A DNA stretch of 64,000 bases from the NCBI RefSeq assembly GCF_030295765.1, contig NZ_AP027292.1, forward strand, positions 1,426,001 to 1,490,000, written 5' to 3'. Shown in pieces: positions 53,150 through 63,077 of the stretch. The position numbers were made by a program, and so were the translations under genes. This stretch comes from Neptuniibacter halophilus. GTDB taxonomy: Bacteria > Pseudomonadota > Gammaproteobacteria > Pseudomonadales > Balneatricaceae. The stretch's first letter is position 1. The number at the start of each line of letters is the position of its first letter. The notes below the pieces were generated by a model that saw only the letters and a list, made by a program, of their open reading frames with translations, searched no databases and was not told where the DNA came from.

Positions 53150-54079
53150 TTAAATCAGGTTTTGCAGATAATTAATCGCCGTCAGCATAATGGGGATGGT
53201 GATCATCGACAACAACGTCTGTCCGGTGACAATCGCAGCCATCATCGGTGCATCACCACCCAGTTGCCGGGCAAGAATGTAAGAGGAGGTCGCCGTAGGC
53301 AAAGCCGCGTAGAGCAATACCACCGCCGTCGTTGCAGCATCCAGTGCCAGCCAGTGGCAGATCAGCATCGCCAGCAATGGCATCAGCAACAGTTTGATCA
53401 GCGAAGACCAGCCCAGCGAGCGACCGCTGGTCATCAGTACCCTGAAACTCAATCCGGCGCCTACCGAGAGCAGGCCCAGAGGCAGAGCCATCCGGGACAG
53501 CAGCTCGGCAACCGGAGCCAGCAGATCAGGGAATCCCAGCCCTGTCTGATTCAACGTCAGCCCACAGAGGCTACTGATAATCAGCGGATTCTTCACAATG
53601 GCCAGAAAAACCGAGCGCAAACCGCCACTTCTATGAGTAAACACCGAGAACACAAGTACACACAACAGATTCAGCAACGGAATCATCAAGGCCATGATCA
53701 CCGCACCAATGGCTACACCGGTTGCACCATAGAGCGTCGCTGAGGCGGCCAGCCCGACATACACATTGAAGCGCACCGCCCCTTGATAGATCGAGGTAAA
53801 GCCTGCCGCATCCGCCAGCGTAAAAGGCCTGATCAGGAAGCAGAGCAGACTGCCACCGAGCACCAGTAAGAGGATCGCCAGCCCCATTGTATCCAGCTCC
53901 ACCGCAGACATATCAGTGGTCGCCAGACGGGAGATCAGCAACAACGGGAAAAGAATAAAATAGGTCGCCTTTTCCGCCTGAGCCCAGAAGTCTTCACCGG
54001 GAAACCGGGTACGCCGGGCCAGATAGCCCAACAGGATCAAAGCAAATACTGGCCAGAGAGCGCTGATAATTTCATTCAT
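53150..54079 (-). CDS. AEC family transporter
   Basis: This 309-residue permease starts MNEIISALWPVFALILLGYL and has about ten hydrophobic segments in two halves, the auxin-efflux-carrier-like fold. The second half contains GALPTATS-like AALPTATSSYILARQLGG, typical for the family. Bacterial members carry malate, malonate or other substrates; the substrate is unknown. A near-consensus promoter ends five bases before the ATG, so the mRNA may be leaderless. A 16-base palindrome covers its stop region (53144-53159). Confidence 0.9.
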   Translation of the reverse strand: MNEIISALWPVFALILLGYLARRTRFPGEDFWAQAEKATYFILFPLLLISRLATTDMSAVELDTMGLAILLLVLGGSLLCFLIRPFTLADAAGFTSIYQGAVRFNVYVGLAASATLYGATGVAIGAVIMALMIPLLNLLCVLVFSVFTHRSGGLRSVFLAIVKNPLIISSLCGLTLNQTGLGFPDLLAPVAELLSRMALPLGLLSVGAGLSFRVLMTSGRSLGWSSLIKLLLMPLLAMLICHWLALDAATTAVVLLYAALPTATSSYILARQLGGDAPMMAAIVTGQTLLSMITIPIMLTAINYLQNLI

Positions 54080-54084
54080 ATTGT

Positions 54085-54112
54085 TTTATAGTGATCTGAT
54101 ATAAAGTGACAA
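54085..54112 (-). promoter_or_regulatory. Promoter of the AEC transporter gene
   Basis: On the minus strand TTGTCA (54107-54112) and TATAAA (54085-54090) are 16 bases apart. Only ACAAT separates the -10 box from the ATG, so transcription should start at or next to the start codon. A loose inverted repeat TGACA/TGTCA (54107-54129) covers the -35. Confidence 0.7.
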
Positions 54113-54249
54113 CTGAGGTGAGACTGTCATCTGCTACCCGTCAGGGATTCCGGCTTTAGAACCAGCGCGCAGGCCAGCCGGATTTCCGATTGTTTAAGGG
54201 TTCAGATATTCAGCCACCTTGCACAATGAAGCAATAATGGAGCTTATGT

Positions 54250-54768
54250 ATGATGACATCTCTTGTCCTGACCGTCATCGGTCCTGATAAACCTGGCCTG
54301 GTTGAAGTGCTGGCAGAAACCATTACCGGTAAAGGTGGTAACTGGCTGGAATCGGGCATGTCCCGACTGGCGGGAAAGTTTGCCGGTATCCTGATCGTCG
54401 AAGTGGCTGAAGAAGACGCCACCGCTCTGATCAATGCGCTGACAAATCTGGAGGGTCAGGGCCTGAAAGTAACCGCAGAGCGTTCCGACACCCCGGAACT
54501 CAGCGGCAGCACTCAGGCATTCACCCTGGAACTGGTCGGCCACGATAAGCCGGGGATCGTTCGCGATATCTCCAGCGCGCTGGCCAAACGCCATATCAAC
54601 GTAGAGCGTCTGAGCACCGAACTGGTCTCCGGCTCCATGTCGGCAGAACTGCTGTTTAAGGCCGAAGCTGAACTGCTGGCCAGCAGCGATCTGGATCTGG
54701 ATGAGCTGCAGGAAGCGCTGGAAGCGATTGCCAGCGACCTGATGGTGGATATCAGCCTCAACTCCTGA
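54250..54768 (+). CDS. GcvR-like double ACT-domain protein
   Basis: This 172-residue protein has two ACT domains: residues about 3-80 (LVLTVIGPDKPGLVEVLAET) and 90-165 (FTLELVGHDKPGIVRDISSA). GcvR of E. coli, a partner of GcvA that represses glycine cleavage when glycine is low, has the same layout. The role is inferred from the family. GGAG lies seven bases before the first ATG. It is the only visible candidate gcv regulator in the window, 7.7 kb from gcvT. Confidence 0.82.
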   Translation: MMTSLVLTVIGPDKPGLVEVLAETITGKGGNWLESGMSRLAGKFAGILIVEVAEEDATALINALTNLEGQGLKVTAERSDTPELSGSTQAFTLELVGHDKPGIVRDISSALAKRHINVERLSTELVSGSMSAELLFKAEAELLASSDLDLDELQEALEAIASDLMVDISLNS

Positions 54769-54781
54769 GCAGATCAGGCAT

Positions 54782-54811
54782 AAAAAAACGCGCCTTACAG
54801 CGCGTTTTTTT
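54782..54811. terminator. Bidirectional terminator between the ACT gene and argH
   Basis: AAAAAAACGCGC and GCGCGTTTTTTT flank a six-base loop. Both strands have a stem followed by seven T. It serves the plus-strand ACT gene and the minus-strand argH, whose stop is 16 bases away. Confidence 0.92.
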
Positions 54812-54826
54812 GTGGCCGGGCCCTGC

Positions 54827-56221
54827 TCAGCCGCGCTGATCCAGACGCGCCTGACCACGCTTCACCGCAGCGCGCACCTGATCCGGCGCAGTACCGCCAA
54901 TATGATCACGGGCAGCAACAGAACCTTCCAGCGTCAGCACCTCAAACACATCTTCACTGATCGTATCGGAGAACTGAGTCAGCTCCTCAAGGCTCATCTC
55001 GCCCAGATCCTTACCCTGCTCAATACCGTAGGCGACTGACTTACCTACCACTTCATGCGCATCACGGAATGGCATACCTTTACGTACCAGATAGTCCGCC
55101 AGATCGGTTGCCGTAGAGAAACCGCGCAGAGCCGCTTCACGCATACTCTCTTTATTAGATTCCAGTGCCGGAACCATGTCTGCAAAGGCGCGCAGACAAC
55201 CTTTTACGGTATCAATCGCATCAAACAGCGGCTCTTTATCTTCCTGGTTATCTTTGTTGTAGGCCAGCGGCTGAGATTTCATCAGAGTCAGCAGGCTCAT
55301 CAGGTGGCCATAAACACGACCAGACTTACCACGCACCAGCTCCGGCACATCCGGGTTTTTCTTCTGCGGCATGATAGAGGAACCGGTGCAGAAGCGATCC
55401 GGCAGGTTGATAAAGTTAAACTGGGCAGAAGTCCACAGCACCAGCTCTTCTGACATACGGGTCAGGTGCATCAGCAGAATACTGGAAGCGGCACAAAACT
55501 CGATTGCGAAGTCACGGTCAGACACCGCATCCAGCGAGTTCTCAGCAGGCGCATTAAATTCCAGCAGTTCACAGGTGTAATCACGCTGAATCGGGTAGGT
55601 GGTGCCCGCCAGCGCCGCAGCACCCAGTGGCATAATATTGGCGCGCTCACGGCAGTCTTCGAAACGGCCAAAATCGCGGCTCAGCATCTCAAACCACGCC
55701 ATCAGATGATGACCAAACGTCACCGGCTGTGCTGTCTGCAGGTGCGTAAAGCCCGGCATAATGGTATCGGCTTCACGTTCAGCCAGACCCAGCAGGCCCT
55801 GCTGCAGTCGGGTCACTTCCGCCAGCACCAGATCGATCTCATCACGCAGGTAGAGGCGAATATCAGTAGCAACCTGATCATTACGGGAACGGCCAGTGTG
55901 CAGCTTCTTACCGGTGATACCAATCTTTTTGGTCAGCGCTGCTTCAATGTTCATATGCACATCTTCGAGCTCAACCGACCACTCAAATTCACCACGCTCG
56001 ATCTCAACCCGGATCTCACCAAGACCACGGATAATATCGTCACGTTCCTGTTCATTCAGGACACCGGCACGGGTCAGCATTTTCGCATGAGCAATCGAAC
56101 CACGGATATCCTGCAGGTACATACGCTGGTCAAACTCTACAGAAGCGGTAAAGCGGGCTACAAATGCATCGGTGGGTTCATTGAAACGACCACCCCACTG
56201 CTGGTTGGTTTTATCACTCAT
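54827..56221 (-). CDS. argH: Argininosuccinate lyase
   Basis: This 464-residue enzyme splits argininosuccinate into arginine and fumarate. The superfamily signature [20 protein letters not shown] lies near residue 280 and holds the catalytic Ser. It opens [20 protein letters not shown] and has [13 protein letters not shown] near residue 107. It is divergent from hemC and shares a 165-base intergenic region, an arrangement common in gammaproteobacteria. Confidence 0.97.
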   Translation of the reverse strand: MSDKTNQQWGGRFNEPTDAFVARFTASVEFDQRMYLQDIRGSIAHAKMLTRAGVLNEQERDDIIRGLGEIRVEIERGEFEWSVELEDVHMNIEAALTKKIGITGKKLHTGRSRNDQVATDIRLYLRDEIDLVLAEVTRLQQGLLGLAEREADTIMPGFTHLQTAQPVTFGHHLMAWFEMLSRDFGRFEDCRERANIMPLGAAALAGTTYPIQRDYTCELLEFNAPAENSLDAVSDRDFAIEFCAASSILLMHLTRMSEELVLWTSAQFNFINLPDRFCTGSSIMPQKKNPDVPELVRGKSGRVYGHLMSLLTLMKSQPLAYNKDNQEDKEPLFDAIDTVKGCLRAFADMVPALESNKESMREAALRGFSTATDLADYLVRKGMPFRDAHEVVGKSVAYGIEQGKDLGEMSLEELTQFSDTISEDVFEVLTLEGSVAARDHIGGTAPDQVRAAVKRGQARLDQRG

Positions 56222-56287
56222 GGGAAAACCTCTAAGAACTCGGTGACTGTTCAGCCAAAGCCGGCTGATCGAATAATTTTGCGCGAC

Positions 56288-56296
56288 ATTATATCA
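56288..56296 (-). promoter_or_regulatory. Extended -10 promoter of argH
   Basis: On the minus strand TGATATAAT contains a perfect -10 box with the TGn extension. No good -35 stands 17 bases upstream, as expected for extended -10 promoters. It lies about 65 bases before the argH ATG. Confidence 0.65.
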
Positions 56297-56386
56297 CGGC
56301 CTTTGATCTATGGTGCCTATATAGTGGCCAGCAATCTGCTACAATCGGCGGCAACTCGTTTTAATGCCCTTTTTGAGACCACTTTT

Positions 56387-57328
56387 ATGAGCCGAATCAT
56401 CCGTATTGCCACCCGTAAAAGTCCCCTCGCCCTCTGGCAGGCCGAATATGTTAAAGCCGAGCTGGAGCGCCACCATGCAGGTATTCAGGTTGAGCTGCTG
56501 GGGATGACCTCCAAAGGCGACAAAATTCTGGATGCGCCCCTGGCGAAAGTCGGCGGTAAAGGCCTGTTCGTTAAAGAACTGGAAGAAGCGATGCTGGCCG
56601 GCGAAGCGGATATTGCTGTGCACTCAATGAAAGACGTACCAATGGAGTTCCCGGAAGGACTCGGCCTGGCCGTAATCTGCCCGCGCGAGCAGCCTACCGA
56701 TGCGTTTGTATCCAACACCTATAACAGCATCGAAGAACTGCCCGAAGGCAGTGTCGTAGGAACCTCCTCCCTGCGCCGTGAAGCTCAGCTACGCGAACGC
56801 CGCCCGGACCTTAAGATCAAATGGCTGCGCGGTAATGTTCAGACTCGCCTGCGCAAGCTGGATGAGGGCGAATATGACGCCATCATTCTGGCCACCGCCG
56901 GTCTTCTGCGTCTGGAGATGAAACAGCGCATCCGTCAGGAAATTCCGGCAGAGCAGTCCCTGCCTGCTGGCGGTCAGGGCGCTGTAGGCATCGAATGCCG
57001 CACCGATGATCAGGAACTGATTGACCTGCTGAAGCCACTGCATCATCAGGAAACCGCCTGGCGCGTAGTGGCCGAACGCGCCATGAACCGCCGCCTTGAA
57101 GGCGGCTGTCAGGTACCCATCGCCTGTTACGCCACACTCAATGAAGATCACAGCGAAATCTACCTTCGTGGTCTGGTCGCACGACCGGATGGCAGCCTGA
57201 TTCTGCGCGATGAAGAGCGCGGCAGCCCGGCTGAAGCCGAACAGATCGGCATTCGTCTGGCTGATCGCCTGCTGGCCGCTGGCGCCAAAGCGATTCTCGA
57301 TCAGGTTTACAGCGACAGCAATGGCTGA
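56387..57328 (+). CDS. hemC: Hydroxymethylbilane synthase
   Basis: From the ATG at 56387 this is 313 residues, the E. coli length, [20 protein letters not shown]. The frame is open far upstream opposite argH, but homology starts here. The dipyrromethane cofactor Cys is in [15 protein letters not shown] near residue 240, and the catalytic Asp in [12 protein letters not shown]. It joins four porphobilinogens into hydroxymethylbilane. It heads hemCDXY and overlaps hemD by eight bases. Confidence 0.96.
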   Translation: MSRIIRIATRKSPLALWQAEYVKAELERHHAGIQVELLGMTSKGDKILDAPLAKVGGKGLFVKELEEAMLAGEADIAVHSMKDVPMEFPEGLGLAVICPREQPTDAFVSNTYNSIEELPEGSVVGTSSLRREAQLRERRPDLKIKWLRGNVQTRLRKLDEGEYDAIILATAGLLRLEMKQRIRQEIPAEQSLPAGGQGAVGIECRTDDQELIDLLKPLHHQETAWRVVAERAMNRRLEGGCQVPIACYATLNEDHSEIYLRGLVARPDGSLILRDEERGSPAEAEQIGIRLADRLLAAGAKAILDQVYSDSNG

Positions 57329-58100
57329 TCAGCTCGCCAACCTCCGGGTGCTGGTTACCCGTCCTGCACATCAGGCTGCAGCCCTGCTGCAGCAACTGCA
57401 GGCCTTGGGTGCCAGCCCGGTCCCCTGCCCACTGCTGGAGATCTGTCCGGTCAGCGAAGCCGACCCGGATTACCACCCGCTGAAACAGCAGATTATGGAT
57501 CTGGATCTCTATCAGCATGTGATCTTTATCAGCCCGAATGCCGCGCGCATCGGCTGCGACTGGATCGACCAGTACTGGCCCCAGCTCCCGGTGGGTATCC
57601 AGTGGCTGGCCATCGGCCGGCAGAGCGCAGAGCAACTGCTTAACTATGGTATAGCTGCTTACCACAGCCCGCTGGGTTACGATTCAGAAGCCCTCCTTGC
57701 GTCACCCGCTTTACAGCAGGTCGCCGGAGAGAGGATACTGATCATGCGCGGACAGGGTGGCCGCGAGAAACTGGCATCGACCCTGCGTGCACGTGGCGCG
57801 GAGGTTAGCTATGCTGAACTGTACCGCCGCCAGTGCCCGGACTACAGCGCTGCAGAACTTAAACAATGCCTGTTCAGCCAGCCGCTGGATGTGATTCTGA
57901 TCAGCAGTGGCGAAGGGTTAAGTAACCTGCTCCGAATCACCGCGACAACCCCTGAGTTAAGCAGAGATTCACTATTTAATTGCCATCTTGTTGTCCCCAG
58001 CGAACGTGTGCAACAGGATGCTAAAGAAGCCGGATTCAAACGGGTAACCACAGCATCAGGCCCTGATGACGCGTCCATGATCAGCGCCCTGATGCCCTAA
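57321..58100 (+). CDS. hemD: Uroporphyrinogen-III synthase
   Basis: Starting from the ATG at 57321 inside the hemC end, this is 259 residues, [20 protein letters not shown]. The two-lobed fold is suggested by RVLVTRPA at the start and [14 protein letters not shown] near residue 195. It inverts ring D and closes hydroxymethylbilane. The family is poorly conserved, but position and length are clear. Confidence 0.94.
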   Translation: MADQLANLRVLVTRPAHQAAALLQQLQALGASPVPCPLLEICPVSEADPDYHPLKQQIMDLDLYQHVIFISPNAARIGCDWIDQYWPQLPVGIQWLAIGRQSAEQLLNYGIAAYHSPLGYDSEALLASPALQQVAGERILIMRGQGGREKLASTLRARGAEVSYAELYRRQCPDYSAAELKQCLFSQPLDVILISSGEGLSNLLRITATTPELSRDSLFNCHLVVPSERVQQDAKEAGFKRVTTASGPDDASMISALMP

Positions 58101-58123
58101 ACTGACTTTTGTGGAAATCGACG

Positions 58124-59383
58124 ATGAGCAAGAAAGATAACAAGCCACAGGAAGAGCAAGTAGCGGACGAACAGACGCCAGCCACTCAGGAAACTGAGGG
58201 CAAAGAATCGGCGCCCGAAGCCACTACCGAAGAGGCCACCGCCCCGGAAAAGGACACTGCTGCCAGCGACGACTCCGCAACTGAGCAAGCCCCGCCAGTA
58301 CTCGAAAACACCGTACAGCCACAACCTGCTGCGCAGAAATCTCCGGCCACCTGGCCCGGCAAACTGGCGCTGCCTCTTTCCCTGATCGCACTGGGTGCGG
58401 CCGGGTACCTGTACTGGCAATCACTGCAACAGAACAGCATCCAGACTCAGCAGAACAGCGCATTGCAGAGTGAAGTCAGCAGCTCCCTGAATCAGGCGCG
58501 CCAGTCCCTGGATAAGACCGTTGCCGATATGAACCAGAAACTGGGCCAACTACAGGCTCAGAGTCAGGCCGATAAGAACAATATTGATGAACTTCAGGAT
58601 CGGCTGACCCGCAGCATTCAGCAGGTCACTGCAAAACAGCAGACCAACCGCAAAGACTGGCTGCTGGCCGAAGTAGAATACCTGCTGCGTCTGGCTAACC
58701 AGCGGGTTCTGATGGAGCAGACCGCCGACGGTGCAATCAAACTGCTGCGTTCCGCGGACAAAATCCTCAAAGAAACCGACGATGTCACCATCTATGAGGT
58801 ACGTAAGGCACTGGCGGCGGATATCGCAGCGCTGGAAGCCGTACCAACGCTGGATACCGAGGGCGTCTTCCTGACACTGGGTGCCCTCAACAATCAGGTA
58901 CCAAATCTGCGTATGACGCCGGTATCTGAACAGCGCAAACTGCCGGAACTGCTGGAAGAGGTCACGCCGGAAGTGGTCTCCGAATCCTGGAGCGCCGGGC
59001 TGAAAGAGTCCTGGGGCAAAGCGATAGATAAACTGGATCAACTGGTGGTTATACAGCACCGGGATGAACCGGTAGAGCCGCTGCTGTCACCGCAGCAGAC
59101 CTACTATCTGCAACAGAACCTGCATCTGATGCTGGAACAGGCGCAACTGGCACTGCTGCAACGTAAACAGGCGTCCTATGATGCCAGCCTGAGTAAGGCG
59201 CACGACTGGATCGCTACCTACTTTGAACAGAAAGACGGTACTACTCAGAGCCTGTTGCGCGGCATCAGTGAGCTGCAGGACGTGCAGGTCAGCGCAGAAC
59301 TGCCCGACATCTCCGGCTCGCTGCGCAGCCTGAAGAGCTATCTGGCACAGATGGCAAAACTTAAGGAACAAGGAGCATCCTGA
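58124..59383 (+). CDS. hemX: HemX protein, inner-membrane
   Basis: From the ATG at 58124 (GGAA seven bases before) this is 419 residues. Residues 1-75 are acidic and low-complexity (many Glu, Ala, Thr), then a single membrane segment LALPLSLIALGAAGYLYWQS around residue 85-104, then coiled coil and a helical periplasmic domain. HemX is often annotated as uroporphyrinogen methyltransferase, but no such active site is seen; its role is unclear. Its stop overlaps the hemY start (TGATG). Confidence 0.9.
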   Translation: MSKKDNKPQEEQVADEQTPATQETEGKESAPEATTEEATAPEKDTAASDDSATEQAPPVLENTVQPQPAAQKSPATWPGKLALPLSLIALGAAGYLYWQSLQQNSIQTQQNSALQSEVSSSLNQARQSLDKTVADMNQKLGQLQAQSQADKNNIDELQDRLTRSIQQVTAKQQTNRKDWLLAEVEYLLRLANQRVLMEQTADGAIKLLRSADKILKETDDVTIYEVRKALAADIAALEAVPTLDTEGVFLTLGALNNQVPNLRMTPVSEQRKLPELLEEVTPEVVSESWSAGLKESWGKAIDKLDQLVVIQHRDEPVEPLLSPQQTYYLQQNLHLMLEQAQLALLQRKQASYDASLSKAHDWIATYFEQKDGTTQSLLRGISELQDVQVSAELPDISGSLRSLKSYLAQMAKLKEQGAS

Positions 59384-60642
59384 TGAAAAAGCTGTTCCTG
59401 TTACTCCTCGTTATTCTGGCAGCCGGTGCTTTTATCGGCGAGTTGATGGTCAAGGATCCGGGATATGTGCTGATCGCTTATAACCAGACCACCATCGAAA
59501 CCAGCCTCTGGGTGCTTCTGGTGGCGCTGATCCTTGGCTTCGCCCTGCTTCACGGCATCCTCAGCCTGATCAGCCGGACTCAGCTACCGACCGCACGCCT
59601 GCAAGCCTGGAAAGAGCACCGCAACCAGCGCATCAGCCGACGCAAGACACTGAAAGGTCTGACCTCCCTTTCGGAAGGCAACTGGGCGCAGGCGCAGAAA
59701 CAACTGGCGCAGGCGGCTGAACGTTCGGACCTGCCACTGGTTAACTATCTGGCTGCAGCCCGTGCCGCCCATGAGCAGAATAACGAAAAAGCCACCGATG
59801 AACTGCTGCAGAAAGCCCGCAACAGTACGCCGGAAGCAGAACTGACCGTGGCTATCTCTCAGGCGGAGATCCAGCTCTCACGCGGCCAACTGGAACCCTG
59901 TCTGGCAACCCTGCTGCGCCTGCGCAGTATGGCCCCGAAAAACACCTATGTAATGAAATTGCTGAAGGACGTATACCTGCGTCTGAACGACTGGTCAGCG
60001 CTGGCTAAACTGATTCCGGTGATGCGCAAACATCAGGCGCTGAAAGAGGACGGTCTGGCTGAGCTGAGCCGCCAGTGCAACAGCCAGTTGCTGCAGGAAA
60101 GCATCGATAAACTGCCGGTAGAAACCAGTGCAGAAGATCGTCACAAGGCACTGGGCAGAGCCTGGCACAACCTGCCGGGCGATCCGGGCAGTGACCCTGA
60201 ACTGGTCCAGCGCTATACCGAACTGCTGGTCTCGCTGGGCGCTGATGATCGTGCCGAGCAACACCTGCGTGATCTGATCAAGCGCAACTGGGATGAGCAA
60301 CTGGTTAACCTGTACGGCAGGGTCAACGCTGAAAATGCGAAGAAACAGTTAGACACCGCACGTAGCTGGGCCAAATCTCACAGCGAAAGTCCGGCACTGC
60401 TGCTGACGCTGGGACGGCTATCTATGCGCAATCAGCACTGGGGGCAGGCGGTTAAGTACTTTGAACAGAGTCTGGAGCTGGAACCGCGCTCTGAAACACT
60501 GGCTGAGCTGGCTCGCCTGCTACGCCATCTGGGCGACCAGGATCGCGCTCAGGCTCTGCTGCAACAGAACCTGAATCTGGTTGCCTCCGGGCTGCCAGAG
60601 CTGCCGATGCCGGAGGCCGTGGCAGAGAAAACCCCAGCCTGA
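59383..60642 (+). CDS. hemY: HemY protein, TPR-containing
   Basis: This 419-residue protein has two N-terminal membrane segments (about residues 3-20 and 45-63) and TPR-like helices to the end, for example LLTLGRLSMRNQHWGQAVKY. It is the gammaproteobacterial HemY of the hemCDXY operon, unrelated to the oxidase of the same name in Bacillus. A role in haem synthesis or in organising membrane complexes is inferred from context. Confidence 0.92.
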   Translation: MKKLFLLLLVILAAGAFIGELMVKDPGYVLIAYNQTTIETSLWVLLVALILGFALLHGILSLISRTQLPTARLQAWKEHRNQRISRRKTLKGLTSLSEGNWAQAQKQLAQAAERSDLPLVNYLAAARAAHEQNNEKATDELLQKARNSTPEAELTVAISQAEIQLSRGQLEPCLATLLRLRSMAPKNTYVMKLLKDVYLRLNDWSALAKLIPVMRKHQALKEDGLAELSRQCNSQLLQESIDKLPVETSAEDRHKALGRAWHNLPGDPGSDPELVQRYTELLVSLGADDRAEQHLRDLIKRNWDEQLVNLYGRVNAENAKKQLDTARSWAKSHSESPALLLTLGRLSMRNQHWGQAVKYFEQSLELEPRSETLAELARLLRHLGDQDRAQALLQQNLNLVASGLPELPMPEAVAEKTPA

Positions 60643-60652
60643 GCGTAACACC

Positions 60653-60684
60653 CGACAGAGCTCCCCCGGAGCTCTGTCGCCCTT
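60653..60684 (+). terminator. Rho-independent terminator after hemY
   Basis: Twelve-base perfect arms CGACAGAGCTCC and GGAGCTCTGTCG around CCC are followed by CCCTTTT. It lies 10 bases past the hemY stop and ends next to the stop of the convergent HDOD gene. Confidence 0.85.
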
Positions 60685-60685
60685 T

Positions 60686-61912
60686 TCAGATATTCACCTC
60701 GCTGAGCGCTTCCATCGCCTGATCACTCCAGTGCAGGCTGTGCCGGTAGGCCACTTCAAAGAACGCCTTGTCTAACCCGGCCTGTTCTACCGTTTCCCAG
60801 TCAGCCTGCTCATAGGCGGTCACCCATCGCAACAACTCTCCGAGAAAACCACTCTGATCCGCAACAGCCGCCTTAATTTCCTCCGTCAGCGGCAACTGAC
60901 GCAGAATCTCTTCTATCTGAACATCCAGAAGCAGGTCGAGCTGTGACACCATGCCCGTCATAAATGCACTGTCAGCCAAGTCACTTTCTGAGGATTCAGC
61001 CAGCAACTCACACATCCGGCCACGAATCAGAATATTCCGGATCACCGCTTCCGGTTTATCGGTGTTGGCACTGAGGGTTATCAGCGTCGCCCACTTTTTG
61101 ATCTGATCATGCCCCAGATAAACCACCGCCTGCTGCATGGAGTCGATCGGCTGGCTCAGTTGATAAGCGGCCGAATTCACCACCCGCAGCATTTTGAAAC
61201 TCAGCTTCGGGTCCATCACGATAAATTCCTGAATCTCGGCCGGGGTAATATCCGGCCGCTGCAACTGCTGCAGCAACTGGATCAGCGCTGCGCTGTTGCC
61301 GGGCACCTGCTTCCCCAGCACTTTGACCGGGCGGCTGATAAAGCGGCCCTGAAATAATCGGAAACCCGCCTGCTGACAAAACTTCAGGGTTTCAAAATCA
61401 TCCACATTCTGCGCCAGCGGAATAAGCTTATTGCGTTTCAGGTATTCCACCAGACGCAGGATTTTACTCCGATGCATCAGGCTGAAATCCACCTTTACAA
61501 TATGCACCAGCTTCAGCAGTGGCTTAAGTTCCGGCTGTAACGAAAACTGATCCAGCGCCAGACGGTAACCCTGCTTACGCAACATCAGCAGATGCTTGAG
61601 CAGCGGCTTATTCACCTCAATACCCGGATGGAGTTCGACCACCACCTGCTTATGTGGCAGCGCAAGCGGTTGCGGACTTTGCAGAATGGAATCGGGAAAC
61701 GGCAAAAACACCGGGGCTTTATGTAACTGACCATCCTGAAACAGGCTGGTAAAGGTATGCATCACCAGCATCGATCCTTCTGTTTCTACATCTGAGAAGG
61801 AATCTTCCAGCAGGTCGGAGTAGTGATAACGTAACTGATAGGCGACAATCTTCAGATCCCGATCAAAGATCGGCTGCCTGACCATCAGAAGTTCGTTACC
61901 GCCCTGCGCCAT
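60686..61912 (-). CDS. EAL-HDOD signalling protein
   Basis: This protein of about 408 residues has an N-terminal EAL-like domain (VRQPIFDRDLKIVAYQLRYH) and a C-terminal HDOD domain (QRPDITPAEIQEFIVMDPKL, MQQAVVYLGHDQIKKWATLI). The EAL part lacks the usual EALLR catalytic motif and second Glu/Asp set, as in YuxH/CdgJ-type proteins, so it is probably not a phosphodiesterase. The ATG at 61912 is favoured by AGG nine bases upstream; a GTG at 61948 is possible. It may bind c-di-GMP or act by protein contact. Confidence 0.85.
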   Translation of the reverse strand: MAQGGNELLMVRQPIFDRDLKIVAYQLRYHYSDLLEDSFSDVETEGSMLVMHTFTSLFQDGQLHKAPVFLPFPDSILQSPQPLALPHKQVVVELHPGIEVNKPLLKHLLMLRKQGYRLALDQFSLQPELKPLLKLVHIVKVDFSLMHRSKILRLVEYLKRNKLIPLAQNVDDFETLKFCQQAGFRLFQGRFISRPVKVLGKQVPGNSAALIQLLQQLQRPDITPAEIQEFIVMDPKLSFKMLRVVNSAAYQLSQPIDSMQQAVVYLGHDQIKKWATLITLSANTDKPEAVIRNILIRGRMCELLAESSESDLADSAFMTGMVSQLDLLLDVQIEEILRQLPLTEEIKAAVADQSGFLGELLRWVTAYEQADWETVEQAGLDKAFFEVAYRHSLHWSDQAMEALSEVNI

Positions 61913-61993
61913 CAACATAAGCCTCAGTAAACCATGAGTTATGGCCACAGCTTAATGTGAATCAGAGCGTTTCGCCAACAGCTCTCGGGAAGG

Positions 61994-62027
61994 AAAAGGT
62001 ACCGCAGCAGGTGAACCACTGCAGTAC
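61994..62027 (-). terminator. Probable terminator of the ubiD-reductase transcript
   Basis: On the minus strand GGTACTGCAG and CTGC-GGTACC arms pair with an internal loop and are followed by TTTTCCTT. It begins eight bases past the reductase stop. Confidence 0.55.
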
Positions 62028-62034
62028 CGCAGGA

Positions 62035-63075
62035 TCAGGACTTGTTGCGGGGTGCGTAGGCAAAAACGTCGGAGTGCATTGCAGACTCCTGAAAACCACG
62101 CTCTTCACAGGCATCGAGCAGTGCGTAGACCATTGCCGGTGAGCCACTGGTAAAGATTTCCACGCCGTCAAAATCAGTAAAATCTTCAAGAATCGCCGCA
62201 GGCAGAAGACCGGTGCGCCCCTGCCAGCCCGGGCTGTTTTCCGGCTCACTGACCACCGGCACGAAATGCACGCTCGGATGTTCCGCCGCCCACTGCAATG
62301 GCAGTTCTTCGAGATAGATATCTGCCTCGACCCGGGCACCCCAGTAGATATAGATAGGATTAGCGTACTGGTTCGCCAGCAGGTGTTCGACCACACTCTT
62401 AACCTGTGCAAATCCGGTACTGGCAGCCGCCATCACCAGACGGGTATCGGCAGAGAGCGTCTGCGCCCGCAGGTAGCAGTCTCCTTTCGGCAGTTCGACC
62501 TCAACGCCGCTCTCATTTTGCAGGTGCCGGAGAATTGCATTCGACATCTCACTCTCAGGCATATGACGTATATGCAGTTCCAGATCACGTCCGGAATCCG
62601 GTGCAGAAGCAATGGAAAAAGAAGCCTTACGCCCGTCAGGCAGGCAGATATCCAGATACTGGCCCGCATAATACTCTGCCGACAGGGAAGCGGTCGCCGG
62701 CATCAGCAGACGAATACGGTACACATCATGATTCAGCTGTTCGATCGCTGTAATGGAACAAAGCAGTTTTTTCACCAATAACTCTCCGGGACGTCGAAGC
62801 CCCTCTATCTTCACCCTAATATCGCTCAGCGGTCGGCAGGTACAGGCCAGCACCATTTCCGGAGGCTGCGCCCGATCTGCGTCGAGCTGCAGGTGTTTTT
62901 CCGGATAGTGCTGCCGGATCTCACCCTGCAGCAACTGAACTTCACAAATTTCACACACGCCATTACGGCAACTGACCCGCATCCGGTAACCGTTGCGCCG
63001 CAGACTCTGCAGCAGGGTTTCGCCGGGATCAGCTTCCAGGCTCAGGCCCAGATTTTCGATCTCAATCCGCGGCAT
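62035..63075 (-). CDS. Ferredoxin-flavin NAD(P)H reductase (CDP-6-deoxy-glucoseen reductase-like)
   Basis: This 346-residue protein has an N-terminal plant-type 2Fe-2S domain with Cys36, Cys41, Cys44 and a fourth Cys at 78 or 80, then an FAD-binding domain (AGQYLDICLPDGRKASFSIA) and an NAD-binding domain (VMAAASTGFAQVKSVVEHLL). The Fre/LuxG group without ferredoxin domain acts on free flavin; this longer form sits after ubiD in Pseudomonas. It may supply reduced flavin for prenyl-FMN, an inference. The start is two bases past the ubiD stop. Confidence 0.87.
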   Translation of the reverse strand: MPRIEIENLGLSLEADPGETLLQSLRRNGYRMRVSCRNGVCEICEVQLLQGEIRQHYPEKHLQLDADRAQPPEMVLACTCRPLSDIRVKIEGLRRPGELLVKKLLCSITAIEQLNHDVYRIRLLMPATASLSAEYYAGQYLDICLPDGRKASFSIASAPDSGRDLELHIRHMPESEMSNAILRHLQNESGVEVELPKGDCYLRAQTLSADTRLVMAAASTGFAQVKSVVEHLLANQYANPIYIYWGARVEADIYLEELPLQWAAEHPSVHFVPVVSEPENSPGWQGRTGLLPAAILEDFTDFDGVEIFTSGSPAMVYALLDACEERGFQESAMHSDVFAYAPRNKS

Positions 63076-63077
63076 GC

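Noticed and set aside
56317..56345. hemC promoter with -10 TACAAT at 56340-56345
   Set aside because: No acceptable -35 or extended -10 accompanies it, so it is too weak to list as a feature.
55466..56386. Large N-terminal extension of hemC
   Set aside because: The frame is open opposite argH only because of argH codon use; hemC homology and normal length start at 56387.
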